Below are positions 10,992 to 20,639 of a DNA stretch of 64,000 nt, in pieces. Made by a program: the position numbers and the translations under genes. The stretch comes from Cenococcum geophilum 1.58 (taxonomy: Eukaryota > Ascomycota > Dothideomycetes > Gloniales > Gloniaceae), in assembly GCA_001692895.1 (NCBI GenBank), contig KV748238.1, positions 868,001 through 932,000 of the forward strand, in the 5' to 3' direction. Position 1 is the first letter of the stretch. Each line of letters opens with the position of its first letter. The notes beneath the pieces were generated by a model, which did not search any database, was not told the DNA's origin, and saw only the letters and a list, made by a program, of their open reading frames with translations.

Positions 10992-13037
10992 TTTTTTTTT
11001 TTTTTTTTAGGTCCGTTGTATTATACTACGTACAATACTGCGCATGCAGCCTCTAGGCTATGGCGCTATAGTTCTATATACATAATCCTTTCTAAGCAGC
11101 TTAATATGTACTAGTAGCTATGTCCTAGTAGTTTATAAACCCCCTAAATTAGGAGTTTATAGTTTCCTAGTAAAATACTAAGATACTACAACTACTAGGG
11201 AATGAGAAAATGGTAAGAAAACTATAAGAATCCTACCCCTGTCCCTGTCCTTTTGTATTTATTTCTGTCCTTTTGCTCTAATTATTATTAAGAGCCTAGT
11301 AGGAGTTGCCTCCTTCTAGAATCCTATCTGTTTATTCTCTATAGAATCTCTTCGCGTACTATTTAGCAGCTTTAAGAGTCTCGCAGTCTTTACTATTGCA
11401 AAGTTTTTTTTACAATTATGCAAAGAGGGTAGTATGCTGGCAAGGCTTGCTGCTATTTATACAGGTAGACAGGAATGTCTTAGATAAAGTCAGCCGCACA
11501 GTATCATAGCCCTAGTAGGCCCGTCTCCATATATGGCCAAATTTTTGGCAGCTCGTACACTGCCTAGTAGGAGAGACTTCAAGTATTTACTACCTTAGTA
11601 GCTTTACTGTAATTGATATCTCTTTGCTAAGATTTCTGGTCTTTTTTCTTCGTCCTATAGTAAAACTATAGAGCCGAATCTGGTCTGGGATCGTGATCTT
11701 TACACTAGCTGAGATCCATCTAGGTATCCTTGATATCCTATAGGATAAAGGTCTTAATTTTCTCTTTAGAAGCTAGAGCTCTTTCCTAGGAAAGGTTAGG
11801 GTAGGAACCCTATGGGCTATAAATTGAACCCGATGTTCTAGTTTTGTTCTCTTTGAAAAGTAAGCAATTATGCCAAGTTCCTTGTATTAACTAGGAAATC
11901 CGCATTATACTCTTCCGTAGTATAAGAAGAATATTTTGTTTCCTTTAGTTCTAGCTATAGATACTAAAACAGGTTTTTCTACTTGCAGTTTTAATGAAAT
12001 AGTAATTGATTTGTTTCGTATAGAAAGGCTATTAAAGGTTAGTCCTTTTGGTCTGTAATAAGACTACTTCCTTTTTATAGCTGCTTTTACTTCTAGTAGA
12101 AAGTAGAAGGGGTAGGAGATGGTGTTGTAAGGAGGCAGGGGGACGAGGAAGGGAGTTCTTCTTTAGAATCTCACTGCGTAGGTCCTTAGTAGAGAGCAAC
12201 CTCCTTACGGAGAGCTCTTACTTCTTCAACTAAATCCTTGAGGATATCTTTTGCCTTTTTCTTTTCCTTTATAAAGGGATTTTCTCCTACTAGAAATACT
12301 CCGTGTATAGTCCTCTAGCTATTTAACTTGTTCTTTTTCTTCTTCTTTTTTTCCTTCTTCTAGCCCTTTATAGGCCTGTATTAGGCTTTCTAGGGCTTTT
12401 GTAGGTGTTGTTTAGGAGAAAGGGAGGGAAAGATAATACTAGGTATACCACCAGCCGTAAAGTCATTAATTTTGTTGTCTTTTTTGCAGGTTTTTGGTTT
12501 TCTTTTTCAGTAGAAGACTGAGGATGTCCTCTTTTTTCTCCTGTCCCAAATAGGCCAGGAGAAGGAGAAGGGGCAGAAAAAGTGAATGTAGTCGTAGACT
12601 TATTATCACTTATTTCTATAGGAGGTTTTTTTTTTATGCCTATTAGACTTTGGCCATCTTATAGGGGGGTTTCCTAGTTTTTTTTTTCTACCCTTATACC
12701 TTTCTCCTTACTAATCCTACTAGAAGATTTCTGGGGAGATTAGGCTAAAAGGGAGTAGAAAGACTAGCCCCTATTGGTATTGGTATTGGTGGTTAGTAGT
12801 AGTGGTTTTAGTGTTCCTGTCCGTGCCTCGCTTATAAGCTAGGACCAACCCTAAGAGAAATTTTCTGTTGGGATAAGGGGGTAAAATGACAAATAAATCC
12901 ACCTCTAGCTCGCTAGGCGGTAGGAATTAGGTCTTGAAAGTTGGAAAATCAATTGTTTTTGATGGTAAGATGGGTATGCGTAAGTTTTAGAGTGTGGCGC
13001 TACCTTTTGGTAAGGTTGCATGTGCGGTAAAGGTTTT
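10992..13037 (-). mobile_element. ORF1-only LINE derivative with poly-A tail
   Basis: A 2.05-kb insertion in the Copia leader bounded by the 12-bp duplication ATATTGTGTATT. On the minus strand it ends in a poly-A tail (T tract at 10992-11008). It encodes a LINE ORF1-type protein with cysteine-rich knuckles, but no endonuclease or reverse transcriptase lies between ORF1 and the tail. The base composition is richer in G+C than the Copia host, so it is less RIP-damaged. The arrangement resembles mammalian half-a-LINE elements. A 3' deletion of a full LINE followed by mobilisation in trans is my inference. Confidence 0.72.
11340..12900 (-). pseudogene. LINE ORF1 (gag-like, zinc-knuckle) pseudogene
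   Basis: The minus strand near 11590-11380 reads RQCTSCQKFGHIWRR, then a run with CINSSKPC, ending KKLCNSKDC. This is the CxxC...GH...C pattern of the triple zinc knuckles in LINE ORF1 proteins. Upstream (about 12620-12150) is a Ser/Pro-rich stretch, then a Lys/Glu/Arg-rich stretch likely to form a coiled coil (RRRKKRRRKR near 12350). Several stops and frame changes break the frame. The role expected from the family is RNA binding in the LINE ribonucleoprotein. Confidence 0.68.
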
Positions 13038-13357
13038 ATATTGTGTATTATTTAGGTGGGTAAGGGTAAGGATAAGGGTATTTATAGGGTAAAGGTAGTA
13101 GAACGGTTAAGGAGGTAGTTAAGGAGGCGGTTAAGGAGGCGGTTAGGTAGGATAAGGTGTTTTACGCAGTGGTCCTCTGGAATAGATAGAACGAGATATT
13201 TAGTAGTCGTTGTGGATACCAGACAAGTACTTCTAGGTAATTTCTCTTCTTCTCTTTAACTAAAATAGGCTGATACGAAAGGTAGATAAGTATAACTATC
13301 TTCTAATCTGCTATAAGGTAGATAGTATAACTGTCTTCTAAGCTATCTACGTATTTC

Positions 13358-13383
13358 CTAATCTGTGCGCGCTTACTAATTAG
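13358..13383 (-). promoter_or_regulatory. Putative primer-binding site of the minus-strand Copia
   Basis: The 26 bp directly inside the 5' LTR are identical, read on the minus strand, to the 26 bp directly inside the 5' LTR of the other Copia (53902-53927), starting CTAATTAGTAAGCGCGC. Exact conservation at this spot while the LTRs are unrelated is what a shared tRNA primer site would produce. The primer tRNA is not identified. Confidence 0.7.
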
Positions 13384-13546
13384 TGTTGGTATGCTTTAAT
13401 ATAGTGCAATAGACGTAATATACGTGCAGTGCAATGTGTAATTAGATTCTTGAGGTTCTATTCTATAATACAGTGTTAATACATATACGCGTCTCGCGTA
13501 GGTCACATACTGTGTACGTGATACGTAAAACGAATATATACCGACA
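13384..13546 (-). repeat. 5' LTR of the minus-strand Copia
   Basis: 163-bp partner of 3022-3184. It retains TGTTGG where the other has TGTTAG and CACATACTGTGTACGTG where the other is TACGTGCTGTGTATGTG. ATATT follows at 13547-13551. Confidence 0.95.
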
Positions 13547-13551
13547 ATATT

Positions 13552-14194
13552 ATAACTTTTTAAATCCTATATAAAATTCTATAGAAAATGCTAAAATTAA
13601 TAAAGAACTTAATATATAATAAGAGATTTTAGCAACAAAGCTAATAATTCTATTAAAATCAATAAGTTATTTAAAACTGTATATAAGGCTACGGAGGGTA
13701 TATTAATATTTATAATTTTATTAAATTATATAAGGTATATTTCTTATATATTTTAATTATTTTTATTAAAAATACTTGTATTTAATAAAATTATTTAAAT
13801 AAATTAAAAAGCTAAATAAAACTGTTCCACTATTAATATACTTGTTGATTTAATCTATTTATAAAAAGGCCAAACCCAGCTTATCTTCTTAGTTATTATA
13901 AGAAAGTGAGAATAAAACTTAGTTATATGTGCAAAAAATATATTCAATAGTTTTCTACTTCTATGCTTACAAGGTTTCTCTTAAAAGTGGTTAATTTTTT
14001 AAGAAAAGTAATAGGGAATGGACAGGAAACCTAATACTTTTAAATATTGTAGAAGATATATAAGGAGCCTATATAAACAAAAGGTATATTTTCTTTCTTA
14101 GTAATATTAATATTTACTTAATATTTACTATAAATAATGCTATTTTATAGACTTATATAGGAGAAATGTAAAATAAAAATAAAAAAAGCAATTA
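13552..14194. other. AT-rich ancient remnant, no gene seen
   Basis: Strongly AT-rich DNA between the Copia target duplication and the hAT target duplication. No frame, repeat unit or terminal repeat is recognisable. Confidence 0.5.
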
Positions 14195-14202
14195 CTGACT
14201 TA

Positions 14203-14800
14203 TAGGGGTGTGAGCTTACACTTACACGTGTACATACATTCGTGTACATACACGGTGTACACGTGTATTCTGGAGGCTTACACCGTGTATTGCACTGGCC
14301 ATATGCTTAGTAAACAGTGTAATGAAGTGAGTCTTTCGTTTGGATGTCTCGCCCATAGTAATTACTATAAGCAGAACATCCATTTGCAACGCCGTTCATC
14401 GCACTCTTTCTTTAAGCGGTATACTCGTCTCTATCACGAGCCTTGGCATAGTGTTTTCAATCAAATCGCTCACCAAATGGCAGGCTCTACAGCCGATCTA
14501 TGCTGGAAGGAGGTTGCTGTTCACAAACTCCGTGGTAAAACCCACCCAAATGTCGTCTATATTCACTGCCAGAAGACATGGCACTCAAATAGTCGTCAGA
14601 AGGTCGTCGCCCACCTAAAAAGTGCTAGGAACTGGATATATATATAGATTCGGCGACGACGAGGACGACGACCAGGAGGACATTGAGGATTACGACATAT
14701 AATATATTATATACGCTTACACTTACACGGTGTATTACACTGTGTAATACACCGTGTACACGTGTAATATTCCGACTTACACGGTGTATTCACACCCCTA
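14203..14800. mobile_element. Non-autonomous hAT element, 598 bp, 8-bp target duplication
   Basis: The ends are TAGGGGTGTGA and TCACACCCCTA, an inverted pair typical of hAT elements. CTGACTTA is duplicated exactly on both sides (14195-14202 and 14801-14808); 8 bp is the hAT length. The subterminal parts hold clusters of palindromic ACACGGTGTA and ACACGTGTA motifs (14217-14290 and 14709-14788), likely transposase-binding sites by analogy. No transposase domain is present. The interior (14320-14690) is unlike its surroundings: balanced base composition, few TA changes, and a GACGAC-rich acidic stretch near 14653-14695. The sharp ends suggest a fairly young insertion. Confidence 0.92.
14210..14647 (+). 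CDS. Doubtful 145-codon open frame inside the hAT element
   Basis: An open frame runs through the terminal repeat and the interior with no in-frame stop until 14645-14647. Its N-terminal part is simply the translated ACACGTGTA repeats. The rest is Cys/His/Lys-rich and I recognise no domain. A second frame (14340-14618) is also open over the same bases, so openness alone says little. It could be captured host DNA or hAT filler. Confidence 0.2.
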   Translation: MSLHLHVYIHSCTYTVYTCILEAYTVYCTGHMLSKQCNEVSLSFGCLAHSNYYKQNIHLQRRSSHSFFKRYTRLYHEPWHSVFNQIAHQMAGSTADLCWKEVAVHKLRGKTHPNVVYIHCQKTWHSNSRQKVVAHLKSARNWIYI

Positions 14801-14874
14801 CTGACTTAAAGCTTTAAGAGCTTTACAAACATAATACAAATTTTAATTACACTTCTAAGTTATCCTGCAATCCT

Positions 14875-16160
14875 TCAAGTAGTCGTAACACCATCTCTAA
14901 GTTCGGGATGAGAATTGCGCTTATGTGTTTTCAAGTTATCCGACCTCTTGTACTGTTTGATACACCCTGGTACTGGGCAAGGCCAGCGTTTTCCATCGTG
15001 CTCTGAAGCAATATGTCTATTAAGGTTTCCCTTTCGGCACCTTTTATTACCTCCAAAACCTTTTCCGCATTTCTTACACCTTAGGATATCTTCTGAGGAA
15101 GCGTCTATATGTGTAGGATTTTGATTAGGCATGAGTGGCTGACACAACGTTTTATCGTTTATGGGTAGAAACTTTGGTAGATATTGGCTTAGTACAGTAG
15201 TTGGCGTTGTAACAGAAGGCCAGGTCTGATCGAACCTGGTGACTGTAAGCTTTTTATTTCTAGTGGTAGGCTTGACCTACTTACGGTTGTGGCGCATGCC
15301 CGGGCAAAGGTTTAGAATTCTTGTATCCAGATTGGCAAAAAAATGGTGAATTAGGATTAACAACCGTATTTGTGTCAATCATTTGGGAGGAATTAATGGA
15401 CCCCGGAGGTTTAGAGAAAAAGTTATCATAGCTTTCTGGCAGGCTATCGTAGATTCCTGGTTGGTTGCCGTGGTAGATTCCTGGCAGGCTGTCGTAAGTT
15501 TCTGGTTGGTTGTTGTAGATTCCTAGCGCGTTACCGGAGTAAGCCTCTAGTGGGCTGTCGCAGATTCCTGGCGGATTGCCATAGAATTTTCCTGACTGAA
15601 TATTGCTAGGGATCCCTTGTGGGCTGTTGCCGGAGAACCCTGCTGGACTATCGTAGGGCGCCTCTGATGTGTTGTTTAAGGAGGCTCCCGGTGAGCTGTT
15701 AAAGAAAGCTCCCTTTGGGGTTGGTTGCGCATTCATATTGGAAGGTTCTCCAGTGCCGAGCGGGTTTGAGATGCGTTGAGAAGATGAGATAAAAATATTG
15801 CCAATTGGCACTATTTGTCTGCCAATGGAAAGTTGTGGGTTGGGAATGTCTTGTCTCTGACGATCGTCGTCTATACTTGGGCTACTCGGGAGTGAGGAAT
15901 AAAGGTGCTCCACTGCCTTCGGCGATAGTGGTGAACTGTATGCTATAGTAAGTATACACGAGCGTTATAGATGATGTAGTGCTGATTTAAAAAGCCTTAC
16001 TGATAATGAACTAATCGCGTATTTTGCCCTTTCTTTGTTGAGTTTTGTAAGAATGAGAAAATAAAAGCTTACTCCTAAAAGGTAGGACTACCTCACATAT
16101 GATATACTTACATATTCCGTAATTCATGGCAGCGCTGTACCTTCCGGTGCCCCTTAACAT
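14875..16160 (-). CDS. C2H2 zinc-finger protein, three exons
   Basis: The only intact gene-like locus. Proposed exons on the minus strand are 16160-16112, 15942-15285 and 15235-14875. Introns run 16111-15943 (GTAAGT to CTATAG, with CTATAAC as possible branch site) and 15284-15236 (GTAAGT to ACCAG). Splicing keeps one frame and gives 1068 nt, 355 residues plus TGA. Residues about 115-195 are Gly/Pro/Tyr/Asn-rich with imperfect 7-8-residue repeats (GIYDSLP, ETYDSLP, GIYHGNQP). The C-terminus has two zinc fingers: C289, C292, H310, H315 (long loop, C-x2-C-x17-H-x4-H) and C322, C327, H340, H345 (C-x4-C-x12-H-x4-H). A DNA-binding regulator is the likely role, inferred from the fingers; no family name is assigned. 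There is no RIP damage. An ATG at 16127 is the alternative start; the second acceptor (TTACAG seven bases earlier) would break the frame. Confidence 0.78.
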
Positions 16161-17339
16161 GCCACGATTCCCAGGGAAGAATGACAGTGACTCATAGCTG
16201 CTTATATCTCGCAATATTCCGTGGAAAACGACGTGTTTCACTCATCTTCCTGGGGCGCACTCTTCGCCACACTGCCACGCGATTAATAGAAGTAAACTAC
16301 AAACAAGTCGTAGTCTTTCCAAGCATACAGCACTACAACTTTAAGTCAGAGAAGGTTTTAAAATAAAACATATAATATTTCAGGTCTTTAAAAGAAATTT
16401 ATGAAAGGCTTTATTAGTGCCGTATATTATTATTGATTTAGGAAACTTTTATAGTTGCTCGTTTATTAAGTGTCAATGATCTGCCTGCCGCGTGCCTGCA
16501 TGAACCAGCATGGCCGGTTCAGTGGCACCGAGTAAGTTACTTGCATTAAGCATCTGGTGACGCGCTGTTGCGCGCAACCATGTGGCTTCACGATTTGGAT
16601 TTTTCGATTCACGGTTTACCGGAAAGCGTTAAGACTGCTTCATATTCCCAATCTCCTGGAACCTACAGTTATTCCTTATTCAGCATCGTTGCATTGGAAA
16701 GTGCCCTTATCCGTAGCCGAAATGCAGTGGCTTAGGTAGTCAGCACTGTTTTTCACATTCGGATGTTTAGAGTTTGGATTCAGGTACGCAACGTTCAGCA
16801 CGGGCTCGCTAGCGCCTGCAAATTATTCCAGACCTGAAAATCTCGGAACTCGTGCACATAGCTGTACCGGCTTCACTCCCCCTCCCTGACAAAATTTTGA
16901 TTTCGCCCGCACATGATTTCGCCTGCCACTAACCGTATACATAGCAACTATAGTGAACACCTATAGCTGTATGCAAAGACTATTTTGGTTGCCCTGGGGA
17001 ATTATTCTAGTTGGCTAGGGGAATTGAATTCCTTACGCTTTTCTTCCCCCCTTTTTGCCATGCCGACGCCAAATTCACGCTCTTTCTGCAGGCAGAGAGA
17101 TCGATGGGATTTGGCAATATCGTATATAGGTGGAAACCTCACGGTATTTGACAAAGATCACGACATTGGAGCGCGAACAGCTTGAAGTTCTTAGCAAGCA
17201 TGGGTGTTCGCTACAATTGCTATGAACAGTTCGTGGCGGGGGTGAAGCTGGTCGTGCACGTTTTAGCCACCCAGTCGAGCCAGCCACCGGTGGCTAAAAC
17301 ATTAGCCTAGGAAGGTCAAAAAGCTGACTCGCTCAGCTG
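16161..17339. other. Non-RIP intergenic DNA upstream of the zinc-finger gene
   Basis: Balanced base composition, no transposon similarity that I can see, and only short open frames (60-76 codons on both strands), none with a recognisable product or intron structure. It is probably the promoter and intergenic region of the zinc-finger gene, possibly with remnants of a lost neighbour. Confidence 0.5.
17260..17300. other. Inverted repeat (12-bp arms)
   Basis: GTTTTAGCCACC (17260-17271) is repeated inverted as GGTGGCTAAAAC (17289-17300) around a 17-base loop. The right side also holds the perfect palindrome GCCACCGGTGGC (17283-17294). It sits 40 bp before the Tc1 element. The function is unknown; no T-run suggests a terminator. 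Confidence 0.6.
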
Positions 17340-17341
17340 TA

Positions 17342-19705
17342 CACCCTCCTGTCAATTCCGGTTATTAGCGCCTTACTAGTGACGCCTCTCGGGCGGAAAT
17401 CCTCATATAGATTAGTATGAGTTTCCCCGTCTTAGCAGCGAGCTTCAAAAGACCTCAATATCAAAAATTTATGAAGCTTTTTAAAACTAATGATTGTGTG
17501 GTAGATTGCCTATATACGAATATTTCTAAAGTCACAGTAGCCAAATGAGTGTTAAAATCAACGCTTAGCAATCAAATAAGCGTCCAAATATCTCCTCTAA
17601 GCTCCTAATCGTCCTCCAAGATCCTAATCGTCCTCCAAGCTTTCTATTGTCCTCTACCACTTAGTAGGTCCCCCTTCTGCTTCAATTACTACCTCAAGGC
17701 GTGCAGGCATAGAAGCAACTAGATCCTCAAAGTAGCAGGCCTCCAGATTCTCCCATTCAGATTTAATGGCTGCTTATATTACTTCTTTTATTAACGGGCG
17801 AGGCTTCCGCTTAGCTAATTAAGTCTTTATTAAATTCCAAACGGCCTTAATTGGGTTAAGATCTGGGCTGTTTACTGGCTACTAAAGTAACTTAATATTG
17901 TCTTCCTAAAACTTAGCGATGGTAATATGAGCTCTATAATAAAGAGCTCCATTTATTTATATAATTATTAGGGTACTTCTAAATTCGTAATTAGGGAAAT
18001 ATACACTATACTTAGCGTTATAAAAGTCGTAGAATTCTTTAAGCTTTAGATAAATGTAATCTAGGAAGCCCTACGCCGTAATATTACCCTATTCTTCTTT
18101 ATTTTAAAATAGTAGAAGCCCTTTTTCTGCACCGCAGAATGTAGCCTATACTATTATATAAGGTACGTTAGTAAACTTAGGACGGAGGCAGTTAGGATAA
18201 AATTATTTACTAGGTCTTCTAAAGACATAGAGCCGCTGGTGCCTACTATAATATATAGCTGCCTTATCTATCCACATAACTCTCTACTAATCCTCTTTTT
18301 AGAAGTGACGGTAAGCTAATATAAATACTAACCTAGCGCGATAGTAAGCTATAGTAAGCTAGGGCTTTGCATAAGCAATATAGCGTTAATAGCCCTCCTT
18401 CTTAAAATATTAGGCGACTGTAGAGTTGGAACAAAGGACTCCTATATAGAAGGAAAGCTCTAAGTAGGTAAGGCAACGCGCCCAAGAATTTAACTCTAGG
18501 AAATTAACTAGTTAACGCCAAATTAGCGAGCCGTATATAAGAGCATTGCAATAGCCACCACGTATTAGGGTCTGCGCTTTATTAATAATATAGTTGCTTA
18601 ACTAATGTAGTAATGCAAGAGATAGGTTCTTAAAGGTAGTAATAGAGGCCTTTAATGGTGCATCTTAGGGAATAAGGAATAAGCGCTCGAGCGTTACTTT
18701 CCTAAAGCCGTTAGCGACGTTAAATACGTTCTATAGCTCGCTCCTTCCGCTCCTATTCCTCGCGTCTTTCCTATCTATTAAGATAAGCAATTGCTTAGCG
18801 AATACAACAATTCGGGGTAGTAGGCGTTAGAGTAGAACTAGATGCAGTAGAGTAAGTAAAGGGAGTATTTAGCACAGTTATATTACTAGGTAAAAAAGGA
18901 GTAAAAAAGCTAAAAAAGCTTCTAAAGCTAAAAAGGCGCAGTGGAGCTCTAGGAGGATTAGGTAAAGTAGGTTCTAAAGTCCCTTTTATACGGAAAGGAT
19001 CGTACCCAGGAGAAGGTATAGTAGATACCTTTAAGGATAGAATCTAAAAGATTTTAGTTAGAACTTGTTATAGGAATATACAAATTTAGTATAAAAAGTG
19101 GTAAGGATAGTATTAACTTATAATAGGCGCAGATAAATATCTTTATACTTAAATCTGCAGAGCTATCTAAAGTCCCTTACAATCGCGCTAAGACTTAATA
19201 TTTACCCAAACTTAGAAACCTTATCTGTGACTACCGCTATTAATATCCGTTTTAATAGCGTAATTAATACATCCGAGGGCCTATTTCTAACTTCTACGAA
19301 GTTACCTAGGATGAAAGCAAGCCATTTTTAAACTAATTACTACTAGAAAGGCCATTTAGACGTAAGAACTAGCAATTATCGTAATAGAGGCTTAAGGAAG
19401 GTCGTAATAGAGGCTTAAGGAAGTTAAGGATTGTTATAAACAACGCGTCGGCGGCTTAGAAGAGGGGTAGGAAACTAGAAGACGTGTTATTAATTAGTAG
19501 ACTTCCTGAGTTAGGTTCCCTACCGCGTGGAGCTCATAACCCCACCTTATCACGATTAGAGGCGTCGAAAAGCTTCAAATTGACTATTAGGTGAGGTTAT
19601 TCGGCAGGCTCTTTCTGATATTCAGCTGCCAAGCCGGAGAGACTGAATTTGTGTTAATTGGTGGCTTAATCAAAAGCGCTAACAACCGGAATTGACGAGA
19701 GGGTG
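17342..19705 (-). mobile_element. Tc1/mariner-type DNA transposon with 30-bp inverted ends
   Basis: The left end CACCCTCCTGTCAATTCCGG and the inverted right end match over about 30 bp with three differences. Both ends abut TA (17340-17341 and 19706-19707), the Tc1/mariner target duplication. A RIP-damaged Tc1-type transposase lies inside on the minus strand. At 2364 bp it is long for the group. The outermost 200-500 bp at each side are not RIP-mutated while the middle is, so the inner transposase unit may be a second element nested in a longer non-autonomous one. Paired direct repeats occur near the unit's edges (17603-17639, 18 bp twice; 19379-19423, 22 bp twice). Confidence 0.82.
17640..18870 (-). 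pseudogene. Tc1-type transposase, RIP-inactivated
   Basis: Reading 18870 down to 17640 with stops ignored gives a DDE transposase. An N-terminal helix-turn-helix-like region comes first. Then follow VMWIDKAAIYYS near 18270 (the first catalytic Asp in the WxDE box), RRPSK-FYPNCLRPKFT near 18190, and ALYYRAHIT near 17940 (equivalent to the second Asp block, with Asp no longer evident). NSPDLNPIKAVWNLIK near 17860 is the third-acid block, where Glu reads Lys. The protein ends SMPARLEVVIEAEGGPTKW, the usual Tc1 C-terminus. Several Trp/Gln positions are TAG. Confidence 0.85.
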
Positions 19706-19715
19706 TACGTACCCC

Positions 19716-20165
19716 CTGCCGATGTTCGCGAACGGGGCACAGCTGAGCGTGATCTCGGAAAAGTTGAATGTCCGATGGGGTCGGCGAAAGCTGGGCATGC
19801 CTTAGGGTACCCTCCCCACTGCGTGCACGGTCCCACTTAATGCACGGTTTTCCTTACCAAACCCATAACTTAATAACTTTTTAATAGAATTTTATAAAAA
19901 TTTAAATATAGCTTATTAAATACTAAAACTACAATTTTATAATAAAAAATAATAATAAAAGATTAATTAGCTTATATATAGTACTAAAATATATAAAAAT
20001 ATAAAAATATAGGTTATTATAGTATAAACTAAAAAACACTACCTTTTATATAGTAATAGTTAAAGTACTTATTTTATTATAGATTTTTTAAGAGATTTCT
20101 TATTTTTTTTTAAAATATTTTTTTTTTAAAGCTATATAACTACTTATTAATAGTAAATTATAATA
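19716..20165. other. Mixed spacer, no gene seen
   Basis: About 140 bp of GC-balanced DNA (to about 19860) followed by strongly AT-rich DNA with A and T runs. The boundary is abrupt. No frame or repeat family is recognised. Confidence 0.45.
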
Positions 20166-20462
20166 AAATAAATAAGGCCGTCGAAATCGGACTCTGCACC
20201 TGTACGTGGTGACGGCTACGAACCTGGTCTTTGAAGTTCAGATCCAGAGCCAACGCAGAGACGTCGCATAGCGTGCGGACAGGACCTGTGGTGGTTATAG
20301 GCGTTAAGGGCGGTGGTGAAAAATTTTCAGATGGTGAGATCTTGAAAACCACTACTGTTGGCTCTCTACAGTACGACGACTACTACATTCTCCTATCCAG
20401 GGCACCTGTACGATCCAACATGGATGCACAGTATTCGATATCACCCCCCGTCCCCCAGTAGA
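20166..20462. other. 300-bp GC-balanced island, unrecognised
   Basis: A sharply bounded block of normal composition in AT-rich DNA, with a plus-strand frame (20231-20461) and a minus-strand frame (20158-20352) both open. Neither starts with ATG at its 5' end nor resembles a known domain. It may be a fragment of a former gene or of an inserted unique sequence. It escaped RIP, so it was probably single copy. Confidence 0.4.
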
Positions 20463-20470
20463 AAGCATTA

Positions 20471-20611
20471 ATAACCTTATATTAATAAATAAGCAAACGT
20501 AAACAAACGAACGAACGAGTAAATATACGGCCCCTCCTAACCCCTAAGGCGATCGCCCGCGGAGCATGCGGTCACTCGCCGTACTGCTATAATACTACTA
20601 AAAGCGGCAGC
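20471..20611 (+). other. Left half of the sequence split by the complete LINE
   Basis: Contains ACAAACGAACGAACGAG and a GC-rich GCGATCGCCCGCGGAG stretch. Its right continuation is 26200-26760, because the complete LINE inserted between them with the TAGATAACCCCGTA duplication. The right half ends like a LINE 3' end, so together they may be a short LINE derivative of about 700 bp. Confidence 0.45.
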
Positions 20612-20625
20612 TAGATAACCCCGTA
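20612..20625. repeat. LINE target duplication, left copy
   Basis: TAGATAACCCCGTA, identical to 26186-26199 at the other end of the LINE. Both copies are unmutated, which argues for a fairly recent insertion or for protection by their short length. Confidence 0.95.
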
Positions 20626-20639
20626 AAGATTAACGGAAC

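Larger units (their letters stand above)
3022..13546 (-). mobile_element. Copia LTR retrotransposon with 163-bp LTRs, expanded by insertions
   Basis: Two near-identical 163-bp LTRs (3022-3184 and 13384-13546) bound the element, and ATATT occurs immediately outside both (3017-3021 and 13547-13551) as a 5-bp target duplication. The interior codes on the minus strand in the Copia order gag, protease, integrase, reverse transcriptase. Its 10.5-kb length is large for Copia. The excess is explained by a 2.05-kb LINE derivative (10992-13037), minisatellite arrays between about 3.47 and 5.55 kb, and a foreign LTR fragment at 5701. All coding is RIP-damaged. Confidence 0.95.

Noticed and set aside
14915..15124. 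Plus-strand 69-codon open frame
   Set aside because: Antisense shadow of the zinc-finger exon, which has motif and splice support.
16161..17339. Additional host genes in the non-RIP stretch
   Set aside because: Open frames of 60-76 codons lack motif, start or intron support, so none is called.
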